Shown here in pieces: positions 1-5,672 of a stretch of 5,696 bases of DNA; position 1 is the stretch's first letter, and each line of letters starts with the position of its first letter. The stretch comes from Deltaproteobacteria bacterium (GTDB taxonomy: Bacteria > Desulfobacterota > Desulfobacteria > Desulfobacterales > JAUVVS01): positions 1 to 5,696 of the forward strand of contig JAUVVS010000161.1 of assembly GCA_030604545.1 (NCBI GenBank). Direction: 5' to 3'. Position numbers and translations under genes: made by a program. Below the pieces are notes generated by a model that had not been told where the DNA came from, ran no database searches, and saw nothing but the letters and a program-made list of their open reading frames with translations.

Positions 1-143
1 ACCACCCCAGTACCATCTGCCAGACCTACGGGGCAGGCATCCATACATTGAGTATTTTGAGGATAGCGCTAAAGCTTCACTTCGTGCAAAATGTTGAGCA
101 TGACACAGAAATTGGGCAAAAGGGGGCGTTTTGCAAAGGTCTC
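1..143. mobile_element. Candidate end of an insertion sequence or dispersed repeat, cut by the window edge
   Basis: No complete gene lies here. The right boundary is inferred at 143, where TTTTGCAAAGGTCTC (129-143) matches, in inverted orientation, the start of the MITE-like element at 1270. The match covers 29 bp (115-143 against 1270-1298) with 25 identities. Just inside the boundary is a palindrome, GCAAAA (116-121) pairing with TTTTGC (129-134). A plus-strand frame is open from the window edge (base 2) to a TGA at 95-97, giving 31 residues that end in SLRAKC. If this is the C-terminus of a transposase, the 46-nt distance from stop to element end would be typical, but I do not recognise the protein. 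The body of the element would lie to the left, outside the window. A non-coding dispersed repeat is an equally good reading. Confidence 0.3.
115..143 (-). repeat. 29-bp repeat copy shared with the element at 1270-1298 (inverted)
   Basis: Read on the minus strand from 143 to 115, this segment begins GAGACCTTTGCAAAA and ends CCCCCTTTTGCC. Aligned without gaps to 1270-1298 it is identical at 25 of 29 positions. It lies 12 nt beyond the cpoB stop codon. The similarity is seen directly; reading it as a terminal inverted repeat is inference. Confidence 0.55.
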
Positions 144-155
144 ATATTTTCGGCA

Positions 156-1199
156 TTAAAGCCCGACCTTTTTGGATTTTTCTTTTGCAACTTTTGTCTG
201 CTCAGACTTTGGATATTTTTCGATCAATTCCTTGAAAACAAGGCGGGCATTTGCTTTATCACCAATATTATTAAAAGCAAAACCCTGCTTTAAAAGAGAG
301 TCCGGCACTTTGTTGCCTTTTGGGTAGTTTTCTATTACTTTTTGGTATTCTAAAATAGCTTTTTCATACCATTTTTCCCGGTAATAGATTTCACCGATCC
401 AATACTGTGCATTATCAGCACGTTCTGATTTTGGATATTTCGTTAGAAATTTACCAAACCCTTCACGAGCTGTTTTAAAATCTCCTTGATCAAATGCCAT
501 TTTTGCCAATAGGTACAATTCTTTTTCAGAAGGTTCTTTTTCGGCTTCTGTATCTTTCTTGATTGTTAAATCAGTCTTTTCCGATGATTCAAATTTTAAA
601 TACTGTTCTAGACGTGCAATTATATCTTTATTTGAATCTATACTATTCTCTAATTTATCTAACCTTTTTCCTAATTTATTTAACCTATTCCACAATTGAT
701 TTAACCGACTATTTTTTTCTTTATCTACATCTTCAAAAACCTCTACTTTTTGTTTCAATACATAGTCAGCTTCTTCAAGCTTTCCATTTATTAGCTGAAT
801 TTCTTCTCTAAGGCCTTCGAGGATAACATGAAGCTTGGCAGATTGATTTCTAAGATTTTGTTCCTTTTCTTTATGAGCTTTATTAGAGTCCTCGGCCGAG
901 GATTTAATCCGGGCAAGTTCTTTTTTCGAGGCCAAATTCTGCTTTTCCAGCTTCAAATTCTGCTTTTCCAGCTTCAAATTCTGCTTTTCCAGCTTCAAAA
1001 TACGATTTTCCAGCTTCAAAATACGTTTTTTCAGCTCTAAATTACTTTGATTTTGCCCCAAACTTTGATTTTCTAACACTATATTACGCTTTTCCAGCGC
1101 TACTAGACGATTGTCAAGCGAATAGATATCCTCCCTTAATGCACATCCATAAAAAATAATAGAAAAAAGAGCTAAAGTAGTAGATACAACAAGTTTCAT
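156..1199 (-). CDS. cpoB: CpoB/YbgF: Tol-Pal-associated periplasmic coiled-coil and TPR protein, probable lipoprotein
   Basis: 347 aa. In E. coli, CpoB binds TolA and the PBP1B-LpoB complex and coordinates septal peptidoglycan synthesis with outer-membrane constriction. Residues 1-18 form a signal peptide that ends FYG before Cys19. This is a relaxed lipobox, so the protein is probably lipid-anchored, unlike the soluble E. coli protein. Residues about 25-110 and 112-202 are heptad-rich coiled coil, including three identical LEKQNLK-type heptads at about 68-88. Three TPR repeats follow at about 224-258, 262-295 and 299-332, each ending in a YPKS or YPKG motif typical of the family. It is longer than E. 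coli CpoB (about 263 aa) because of the extended coiled coil. The start at 1199 is set by the signal peptide; only a weak ribosome binding site (AAAGAT) is visible. It is the last tol-pal gene, but a terminator and a repeat element separate it from pal, so it may be transcribed on its own. Confidence 0.92.
   Translation of the reverse strand: MKLVVSTTLALFSIIFYGCALREDIYSLDNRLVALEKRNIVLENQSLGQNQSNLELKKRILKLENRILKLEKQNLKLEKQNLKLEKQNLASKKELARIKSSAEDSNKAHKEKEQNLRNQSAKLHVILEGLREEIQLINGKLEEADYVLKQKVEVFEDVDKEKNSRLNQLWNRLNKLGKRLDKLENSIDSNKDIIARLEQYLKFESSEKTDLTIKKDTEAEKEPSEKELYLLAKMAFDQGDFKTAREGFGKFLTKYPKSERADNAQYWIGEIYYREKWYEKAILEYQKVIENYPKGNKVPDSLLKQGFAFNNIGDKANARLVFKELIEKYPKSEQTKVAKEKSKKVGL
937..1041 (-). 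repeat. Five 21-bp tandem repeats inside cpoB
   Basis: Units lie at 937-957, 958-978, 979-999, 1000-1020 and 1021-1041. The first three are identical over all 21 bp, the fourth differs at a few positions and the fifth is more divergent. A faint 21-bp rhythm continues to about 1104. Each unit encodes one seven-residue heptad (LEKQNLK type), so copy number changes would lengthen or shorten the coiled coil without shifting frame. Three identical copies, including at third codon positions, suggest recent duplication by slippage. Confidence 0.9.
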
Positions 1200-1264
1200 G
1201 GAATATCTTTTGTTCTATTTAAAAGTATTGTATTTGCAAGTGTTAGTCCGTCTACAAAATGTAT

Positions 1265-1349
1265 ATTTTGAGATCTTTGAAAAAGGTCCCCTTTTGCCTC
1301 CCGCCACTGGCGGGAGATCAGACTAAACATTTTTCAAAGGTATCATTTT
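1265..1349. mobile_element. MITE-like 75-bp inverted-repeat element with 5-bp flanking direct repeat
   Basis: The ends GAGATCTTTGAAAAA (1270-1284) and TTTTTCAAAGGTATC (1330-1344) are inverted repeats matching at 13 of 15 positions. The same pentamer, ATTTT, directly flanks both sides (1265-1269 and 1345-1349), as expected for a target-site duplication, though in AT-rich DNA a 5-bp match can arise by chance. Inside are a perfect 8-bp hairpin, CTCCCGCC (1298-1305) with GGCGGGAG (1309-1316), and a smaller subterminal palindrome, AAAAGG (1281-1286) with CCTTTT (1290-1295). It contains no coding capacity. The first 29 bp match the left-edge repeat at 115-143, so a parent element may exist in this genome. 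It sits in the leader of cpoB, downstream of the pal terminator. Confidence 0.6.
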
Positions 1350-1369
1350 AATGCCCATTTACATTAAAA
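1346..1369. other. AU-rich hairpin between the terminator and the MITE-like element
   Basis: TTTTAATG (1346-1353) and CATTAAAA (1362-1369) form a perfect 8-bp inverted repeat with an 8-nt loop. It shares bases with the T-tract of the adjacent terminator on the minus strand and with the flanking ATTTT repeat of the MITE-like element. It may simply extend the terminator region; no separate function can be assigned. Confidence 0.4.
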
Positions 1370-1396
1370 ATATGCCCGCCATAAAAGGCGGGCATA
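1366..1396 (-). terminator. Rho-independent terminator downstream of pal
   Basis: On the minus strand, TATGCCCGCC (1396-1387) pairs perfectly with GGCGGGCATA (1380-1371) around a 6-nt loop, and five T residues (1370-1366) follow at once. A GC-rich 10-bp stem plus U-tract is the classic intrinsic terminator form. On the plus strand no T-run follows the stem, so it acts for the minus strand. It lies 88 nt after the pal stop and would end or attenuate the tolQ-to-pal transcript before cpoB. Confidence 0.8.
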
Positions 1397-1483
1397 TAAG
1401 ATTATATTCAAGCGGTAGAAAAATTATTCCACCCCACCAAAATATTTGCATTGAACTGGTTTTTGTGGGAAACAATTTTAGAA

Positions 1484-2146
1484 CTACTCTATGACAAAAT
1501 GTGCTCTCCGGTTTTTTGCCCAGGCTTCTCTATTATGGCGCGGATCAACCGGACGTTCTTCCCCATAGCTAACAGTTGTTAACCGTGTTGGCAAAATGCC
1601 AAGATCAACAAGGAAACTTTTTGCACTTTCCGCACGCCTGTCTCCAAGGGCAAGGTTATATTCATTGGTGCCGCGTTCATCGCAATGCCCCTCAATAACA
1701 GCCGTAATGTATGTGTGATCAAAGAGGTATTCCGCCTTTTTCTTTAAAGTATCCAGTGCCATGGGAAGGAGAGTAGATTTATCAAATTCAAAGTAGATAT
1801 CTTCATATGTAAACTGGTTTTTGGCGGCTATTTCTTCTAGTTTTGCTTCCTCAGCTTCAACAGCCTCCACTTTTTCTTCTTCAACAGCCTCCACTTCTTC
1901 TTCTTTGATAAGCTCTTCTTTTTTCCTCTCTTCCTCCTCAGCAACCTCTTTTGCCGCTACTAGTGCCTCCTCCTCCGTAGGTGCTGTTATAGGTGCTTCC
2001 ACAACCTTTTCTTCAGCAGGTTCTTCAGATGGTTCCGTCACTGCTGAAGGTTCAACTTTAACCGCCTTCTTCGCACATGACACAGTAAACAGCAATCCAG
2101 GGATTACAAGCAATAGAGCTAAACTTATCCATAATTTCTTTTTCAT
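1484..2146 (-). CDS. pal: Pal: peptidoglycan-associated outer-membrane lipoprotein
   Basis: 220 aa. Pal is anchored in the outer membrane by lipid and binds meso-diaminopimelate of peptidoglycan; TolB competes for the same surface. Residues 1-23 are a lipoprotein signal peptide (MKKK n-region, hydrophobic core, TVS before Cys24, a slightly relaxed lipobox). Residues about 31-110 form a Glu/Ala-rich linker, much longer than in E. coli Pal. Residues 112-220 are the OmpA-like peptidoglycan-binding domain, with the signature GHCDERGTNEYN at 153-164, GDRRAESA at 168-175, a VSYGEERP motif near 192-199 and NRRA at 212-215. The conserved Asp (156) and Arg side chains of the binding pocket are present. 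The start is fixed by the signal peptide and by AAAGGAGG just upstream. It follows tolB by 28 nt and is followed by a terminator, so it probably ends the main transcript. Confidence 0.97.
   Translation of the reverse strand: MKKKLWISLALLLVIPGLLFTVSCAKKAVKVEPSAVTEPSEEPAEEKVVEAPITAPTEEEALVAAKEVAEEEERKKEELIKEEEVEAVEEEKVEAVEAEEAKLEEIAAKNQFTYEDIYFEFDKSTLLPMALDTLKKKAEYLFDHTYITAVIEGHCDERGTNEYNLALGDRRAESAKSFLVDLGILPTRLTTVSYGEERPVDPRHNREAWAKNRRAHFVIE
1855..1896 (-). repeat. 24-bp direct repeat inside the Pal linker
   Basis: The 18-mer CTTCAACAGCCTCCACTT occurs at 1855-1872 and again at 1879-1896, with a period of 24 bp (eight codons). It encodes the repeated VEAVEEE-type acidic segment of the Pal linker at about residues 83-100. 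The period is a multiple of three, so copy changes keep the frame. It accounts for the low-complexity appearance of both strands here. Confidence 0.75.
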
Positions 2147-2150
2147 TTTT

Positions 2151-2158
2151 CCTCCTTT
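2151..2158 (-). promoter_or_regulatory. Strong Shine-Dalgarno site of pal
   Basis: AAAGGAGG on the minus strand lies 4 nt before the pal ATG at 2146. It is the best match to the anti-Shine-Dalgarno sequence in the window, fitting the high abundance expected for Pal relative to the motor proteins encoded upstream. Confidence 0.85.
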
Positions 2159-2174
2159 TAAAATCCAAAAGCTT

Positions 2175-3479
2175 TTATTTATTTATAACTCTGGGTGACC
2201 AATCTGGATTTGTCTGTTCCCCAGATAATGTGAGCAAACGCCTCTGATCAGTTCCATAAGCCGTCATAATATAAATTCTAGAAGGACCCTCCCGTGTTGA
2301 ACTGAATGCGATAAGACTTCCATCCGGAGCCCAAGAAGGTGATTCATTTTCTCCTGCATTATTTGTCAATTGAACCAGGTTGCTGCCATCAACGTTAATC
2401 ACGCGAATATTGCTCTCATTATTTTCCATGGCAGAATATGCTATTTTATCACCTTTAGGTGACCAACTTGGCTGTGTATTGTATCTACCTTCAAATGTCA
2501 ATCTTTTAATTCTTCCAGAATCTAAATTCTTGATATAAATTTGCGGGGTTCCAGATCTTTTTGAAACAAACGCAATTTTTTTGCCCTCGGGAGACCAGGT
2601 AGGTGAAGTATCTATTCCCCTTTTATGGGTCAATCTTTTAATAATTTTTCCGGTTCCAGTCAATAGATAAATTTCCTGATCGCCTGAAAATGAAAGAGTA
2701 GCTGCCAACGAAAATTTACCGGGAACCCAGGCAGGTGTACTATTTATGCCTTTTCTGGCAACAACTGCACCACGCTTTTCCGTTAAATGCCTTATGTAAA
2801 GATCAGGTTTGCCCCTTGCATAAGAGGTATAAGCAATCCATTTGGCGTTTAATGACCATGCCGGAGAAAGGGTTATACTACTATCATGTGTTATTTGTTT
2901 GGGATTGTATCCATCAAATTCACAAATATATATTTCCTTGTTTCCGGAACCTGTAGATACAAAAGCTATTTTGCTATTAAAATATCCCCAATTCCCAGAA
3001 AAAAGATAAATCACCTCACTACAAAATCTGTGTATTATTTTTCGCTGATCATTAATCTTTCCTTTATATATTTTTCCTATCAACAATTGTTCCTTAAAGG
3101 TATCGAATAACCGCAGTTCCATTTCCATAGTATTATTCTTCACGGAAAGGCCTCCGGTGATTAAAAGTTCGGCACCAATACTTCTCCAGTTCCTAAAATT
3201 TGGACTATCAATATCTGAATTGTTAGGGGCAAGAAGGTAGGCATTACGATCGATTGTTTTAAAATAACCTGTAAATTCAAAGGTTTTAGAGAGTAAATCG
3301 GCTGCTTTGCTTGATATTTGCGTCTCAGCATCATTGATGATCGCTGTTTTGAAAAAAGGGACTGCAACCGGAATTTTTCGCAAAAAAGGATTACTTATAT
3401 CAATATAATCATATTCCGCCCAAGACAGGGCCGGTCCCAAAAGCATGAATGCTATTGTAATAAAACATATCGTTTTCAT
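2175..3479 (-). CDS. tolB: TolB: periplasmic beta-propeller protein of the Tol-Pal system
   Basis: 434 aa from the chosen start, close to E. coli TolB (430 aa). TolB is a soluble periplasmic protein that binds Pal and the C-terminal domain of TolA. Residues 1-21 are a signal peptide with probable cleavage after LSWA. Residues about 22-140 form the TolB N-terminal domain (IPVAVPFF near 36-43, GAELLITGGL at 102-111). Six propeller repeats follow, marked by SPAWS 205, TPAWV 248, SPTWS 292, QPSWS 336, SPSWA 380 and NPDWS 424, evenly spaced by 43-44 residues. An in-frame ATG at 3506, 2 nt after the tolA stop, would add nine residues. I prefer 3479 because it gives a standard Met-Lys signal peptide with GGGA 6 nt upstream. 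The close junction with tolA suggests translational coupling under either start. Confidence 0.95.
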   Translation of the reverse strand: MKTICFITIAFMLLGPALSWAEYDYIDISNPFLRKIPVAVPFFKTAIINDAETQISSKAADLLSKTFEFTGYFKTIDRNAYLLAPNNSDIDSPNFRNWRSIGAELLITGGLSVKNNTMEMELRLFDTFKEQLLIGKIYKGKINDQRKIIHRFCSEVIYLFSGNWGYFNSKIAFVSTGSGNKEIYICEFDGYNPKQITHDSSITLSPAWSLNAKWIAYTSYARGKPDLYIRHLTEKRGAVVARKGINSTPAWVPGKFSLAATLSFSGDQEIYLLTGTGKIIKRLTHKRGIDTSPTWSPEGKKIAFVSKRSGTPQIYIKNLDSGRIKRLTFEGRYNTQPSWSPKGDKIAYSAMENNESNIRVINVDGSNLVQLTNNAGENESPSWAPDGSLIAFSSTREGPSRIYIMTAYGTDQRRLLTLSGEQTNPDWSPRVINK

Positions 3480-3508
3480 GTGGTATCCCGTTATAAGGCA
3501 TCTCATCT

Positions 3509-4399
3509 CTATTTTACACCTTCAGGTGTAAATCGAATACCGACAGTAACATAAGGTCTAATAACACCTTTGGGATGTGGAAGAACCGGATTCGATTTTA
3601 TTATAGCTTTATAGGCAGATTCATCTAAATATCTGTTCCCAGACCTATCAGTAAAAAAGACATCTCTAATCTCGCCGTCCGGCATTACTTTGAAAACCAG
3701 CAATGCTTTAAGATCGTTTCGCATACCAGCCAACTGTTCTGAAAAAGCCCAATTCTTTTGAATTTGATACGCAATCTCAAGCTTATATATTTGCGTTATA
3801 TCCCATATCTGCCTGTCGGCACCGGCATCCCCAACCTCACTTGGTATCCTTGAAGCCTGTCTTGTCACATCCTTTTCCGTTTTTTTCTTTAAACGTTCAA
3901 TTGCTTCTGTTTTTTCGACCTTTTCCTTTATACGCTCAAGGGTCTCTGCAAGTTGCTCCCGTCTTGTTTTTTCTACTTTCTTTTCAATCTGTTTTATGGC
4001 ACTTTTTATTACTTTGGAAGAATCAAACGTCTTTTTTTTAAGTGAGATTTTAACCTTCTTCTCTTTTGGGGTCACAGAAACCGCTTTTGGGGGCTTCTGA
4101 TCCACTTTAACAGACTTTTTAGATACGGTCTTTTTCCGCTTTGTTACTTGTTTATCAGATTTTATCTCGATTTGCTTGCCAGGGCCGGGTATTTGCCTCT
4201 GTGGTGGTAATGTAACAAGACTAACATTTACAACAGAAGGAAAAAACTTTTTATGCTGTGTAAAGCCTGGTATTAAGACTAATGCCGCAAAAAAAATTAT
4301 ATGGCATATTAATGAAACAGTAAAAGTTAAAATCAATGAATTGGAGTCGTTTCCACCTTCCTGAAGCAAATAAGCACGGGCATATATACTTTTCTTCAT
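3509..4399 (-). CDS. tolA: TolA-like protein (TonB/TolA family): inner-membrane anchored energy transducer
   Basis: 296 aa. TolA couples the TolQR motor to TolB and Pal across the periplasm. Residues 1-20 are cytoplasmic and 21-43 form one transmembrane helix, SLILTFTVSLICHIIFFAAL and three further residues. This helix keeps the Ser29-x3-His33 and Leu40 spacing of the TolA/TonB transmembrane motif that contacts TolQ; the position of the second Ser of E. coli TolA is Pro44 here. Residues about 77-185 are a Lys-rich, largely helical spacer. Residues about 200-296 form a TonB/TolA C-terminal domain (YQIQKNW at 211-217, FKVMPDGEI at 236-244, ending VGIRF). It is shorter than E. coli TolA (421 aa), mainly in the helical domain. 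The start overlaps the tolR stop by one base (TGATG). Position between tolR and tolB favours TolA over TonB. Confidence 0.88.
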   Translation of the reverse strand: MKKSIYARAYLLQEGGNDSNSLILTFTVSLICHIIFFAALVLIPGFTQHKKFFPSVVNVSLVTLPPQRQIPGPGKQIEIKSDKQVTKRKKTVSKKSVKVDQKPPKAVSVTPKEKKVKISLKKKTFDSSKVIKSAIKQIEKKVEKTRREQLAETLERIKEKVEKTEAIERLKKKTEKDVTRQASRIPSEVGDAGADRQIWDITQIYKLEIAYQIQKNWAFSEQLAGMRNDLKALLVFKVMPDGEIRDVFFTDRSGNRYLDESAYKAIIKSNPVLPHPKGVIRPYVTVGIRFTPEGVK

Positions 4400-4839
4400 C
4401 AGCTTCTTGCTTTTTGCTTTTTCTCCTTTTTATTTTGAAAAATCGGCTCTGTTACCATGCCAAGTTTCTCCACCCCGGCCCCTTTAATTTCAGACATTAC
4501 ATGTACGACCATGCCATAAGATATATCTTTGTCCGCTCGAAGGTAATCTTCACGGTTAGCACGGCTTTCAAGGATTTTTGATAGTTTTTCCTGTAGAAAA
4601 TCGAGTGCCACTTTGTAATCGTTAATGTATACCTGATTATCTCTGTCGATAGTGATCAATAACTGTTCTGTTTCTGAAATAAGTGGTTTAGAGGTTGCTT
4701 CCGGCAGGGAAATGTCTATGCCTTGCATCATCATAGGCGCAGTAACCATAAAAATTATTAATAGAACGAGCATTACATCAACAAATGGTGTAACATTTAT
4801 ATCAGACATAAGGCCGTCATTGTTGCCTCCAGGTATCAT
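4399..4839 (-). CDS. tolR: TolR: ExbD/TolR-family proton-motor subunit
   Basis: 146 aa, near the E. coli TolR length (142). TolR forms a dimer inside the TolQ pentamer and carries the proton-sensitive Asp. A short cytoplasmic N-terminus precedes one transmembrane helix at about 17-35, INVTPFVDVMLVLLIIFMVT, in which Asp21 is the conserved ion-pathway residue. The periplasmic domain follows, with the family signature at 100-132: LRADKDISYG, then VMSEIKGAGVEKLGMVTEP. The C-terminus is a short basic tail (KKEKKQKAR). The start codon overlaps the tolQ stop by 4 nt (ATGA), and AGGAG (4846-4850, minus strand) lies 6 nt upstream, within the tolQ 3' end. ExbD is the alternative, but tolB and pal in the same operon settle the assignment. 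Confidence 0.96.
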   Translation of the reverse strand: MIPGGNNDGLMSDINVTPFVDVMLVLLIIFMVTAPMMMQGIDISLPEATSKPLISETEQLLITIDRDNQVYINDYKVALDFLQEKLSKILESRANREDYLRADKDISYGMVVHVMSEIKGAGVEKLGMVTEPIFQNKKEKKQKARS

Positions 4840-5576
4840 ACATTGCTCCTCTTGACACGCAAAATGTCACGTTCAATTATGTTTAAAAAATCTGCCGAAA
4901 AACTTTGCAATTCAGACTCGATGATTCTTATCTTATGCATAAAATGGTTAAAAGCTATGACTGCCGGTATTGCAACAGCCAAACCGGCCGCAGTTGCAAT
5001 AAGTGCTTCAGAAATTCCGGGAGCTACAACAGCAAGATTGGCAGAGCCTCTGATCCCGATACTATGAAATGAATTCATGATGCCCCAAACGGTCCCGAAC
5101 AAACCGATGAAAGGAGTCGTATTTCCGGTTGTAGCAAGAAAAGGGACCATTTTAGTCATTCTGGTTGTCTCTGTATTGATAGCCCGGTTCAAGGCACGAT
5201 TAATATTGTCTGTTCCTTTAAATATAGGGTTTAAAAATGTGGTTGCCTCCTCGGATGACTGAGACGATTTTGATGTTACTGGAACGCCTGACTGGCTAAG
5301 TTTTTTAAGTTCTACATATCCTATTCGAAATACCCTGGCAATGGGGCTGTTAGAAAGCTGTTTTGCCTTTGTAAAAGCGTTTGAAAGATCCTTGCTTTTC
5401 CAAAAATATTCTGTAAAGGATGCCGATTCTCTAAATGCCTTTTTAATATATCGATATTTTATTAGAATAATTGCCCATGATGTTATGGAAAAGAAGAGCA
5501 GCAACAGCAGCACAAACTGAACCATAAGCCCGGCGTTACTTATCATGTGGATTATATTTATCTGTTGAGAAATCAT
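4836..5576 (-). CDS. tolQ: TolQ: MotA/TolQ/ExbB-family proton-channel subunit
   Basis: 246 aa (E. coli TolQ 230). TolQ is the pentameric stator of the inner-membrane motor, using the proton-motive force with TolR. Three transmembrane helices are visible at about 17-39, 145-170 and 188-211, with a large cytoplasmic region between the first and second. The family core is present: TPFIGLFGTVWGIMNSF (154-170) in helix 2 and PGISEALIATAAGLAVAIPA (186-205) in helix 3, including Thr195 at the pore-lining position of the EALIAT motif. The start at 5576 gives a short N-terminus before helix 1; an in-frame TGA lies four codons upstream. The ribosome binding site is weak (GAAGA, or AAGG slightly further up). 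It is the first gene of the operon; no ybgC homologue is visible in the 120 bases upstream. Confidence 0.96.
   Translation of the reverse strand: MISQQINIIHMISNAGLMVQFVLLLLLFFSITSWAIILIKYRYIKKAFRESASFTEYFWKSKDLSNAFTKAKQLSNSPIARVFRIGYVELKKLSQSGVPVTSKSSQSSEEATTFLNPIFKGTDNINRALNRAINTETTRMTKMVPFLATTGNTTPFIGLFGTVWGIMNSFHSIGIRGSANLAVVAPGISEALIATAAGLAVAIPAVIAFNHFMHKIRIIESELQSFSADFLNIIERDILRVKRSNV
4846..4850 (-). promoter_or_regulatory. Shine-Dalgarno site of tolR inside the tolQ coding region
   Basis: AGGAG on the minus strand lies 6 nt before the tolR ATG at 4839 and within the last codons of tolQ. It supports the ATGA-overlap start for tolR and efficient reinitiation after tolQ. Confidence 0.75.
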
Positions 5577-5598
5577 ATGAAATCTTCAGCCTTATATA

Positions 5599-5613
5599 GA
5601 GACCTTTGAAAAA
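5599..5613 (+). repeat. Third copy of the GAGACCTTTG-type terminal motif, in the tolQ leader
   Basis: GAGACCTTTGAAAAA matches the MITE-like element ends at 1270-1284 (14 of 15) and at 1330-1344 (inverted, 13 of 15), and the left-edge end at 129-143 (inverted, 14 of 15). No partner inverted copy is found in the remaining 83 bases to the right, so it is a solitary end, an element running out of the window, or a regulatory motif. It would lie in the 5' untranslated region if the promoter at 5646-5672 is used. Confidence 0.5.
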
Positions 5614-5645
5614 TATAAAATAATATGCAATTTAAACTTTCCTTG

Positions 5646-5672
5646 AATATATGAAATTTATTATGGTGTCAA
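5646..5672 (-). promoter_or_regulatory. Candidate sigma-70-type promoter of the tol-pal operon
   Basis: On the minus strand a perfect -35 box TTGACA (5672-5667) is followed after 15 nt by TATATT (5651-5646). The spacer is shorter than the usual 17 nt; at 17 nt the -10 would be the poorer TATTCA. Transcription would start near 5639, giving a leader of about 63 nt before tolQ. It is the best candidate in the upstream region but rests on sequence match alone. Confidence 0.4.

Noticed and set aside
151..165. Hairpin at the cpoB stop (CGGC ... GCCCG) as a terminator
   Set aside because: The stem is only about four pairs with a bulge and no T-run follows on the minus strand.
48..293. Plus-strand open frame of 81 codons at the left end
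   Set aside because: More than half of it lies antisense within cpoB, it has no ribosome binding site, and the protein has no recognisable features.
1205..1260. Sigma-70 promoter for cpoB (TTGTAG with TACAAT, or TTGCAA with TAGAAC)
   Set aside because: The first pair has a 19-nt spacer and a poor -35; the second would leave a leader of only about five bases. Neither is convincing.
115..1298. cpoB as cargo of a composite transposon bracketed by inverted 29-bp repeats
   Set aside because: The repeats are oriented so that the element bodies lie outside cpoB (left of 143 and right of 1270), so cpoB sits between two elements rather than inside one.
1821..2198. Plus-strand Ser/Thr-rich open frame of 125 codons
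   Set aside because: It is the antisense image of the Glu/Ala-rich Pal linker; the low complexity of the repeat explains the open frame.
3161..3367. Minus-strand open frame of 68 codons in another frame within tolB
   Set aside because: It overlaps the conserved N-terminal domain of TolB and shows no start signal or family features.
3509..5576. ExbB-ExbD-TonB iron-transport energising operon
   Set aside because: The motor genes could belong to that family, but they run directly into tolB and pal, which defines a tol-pal operon.
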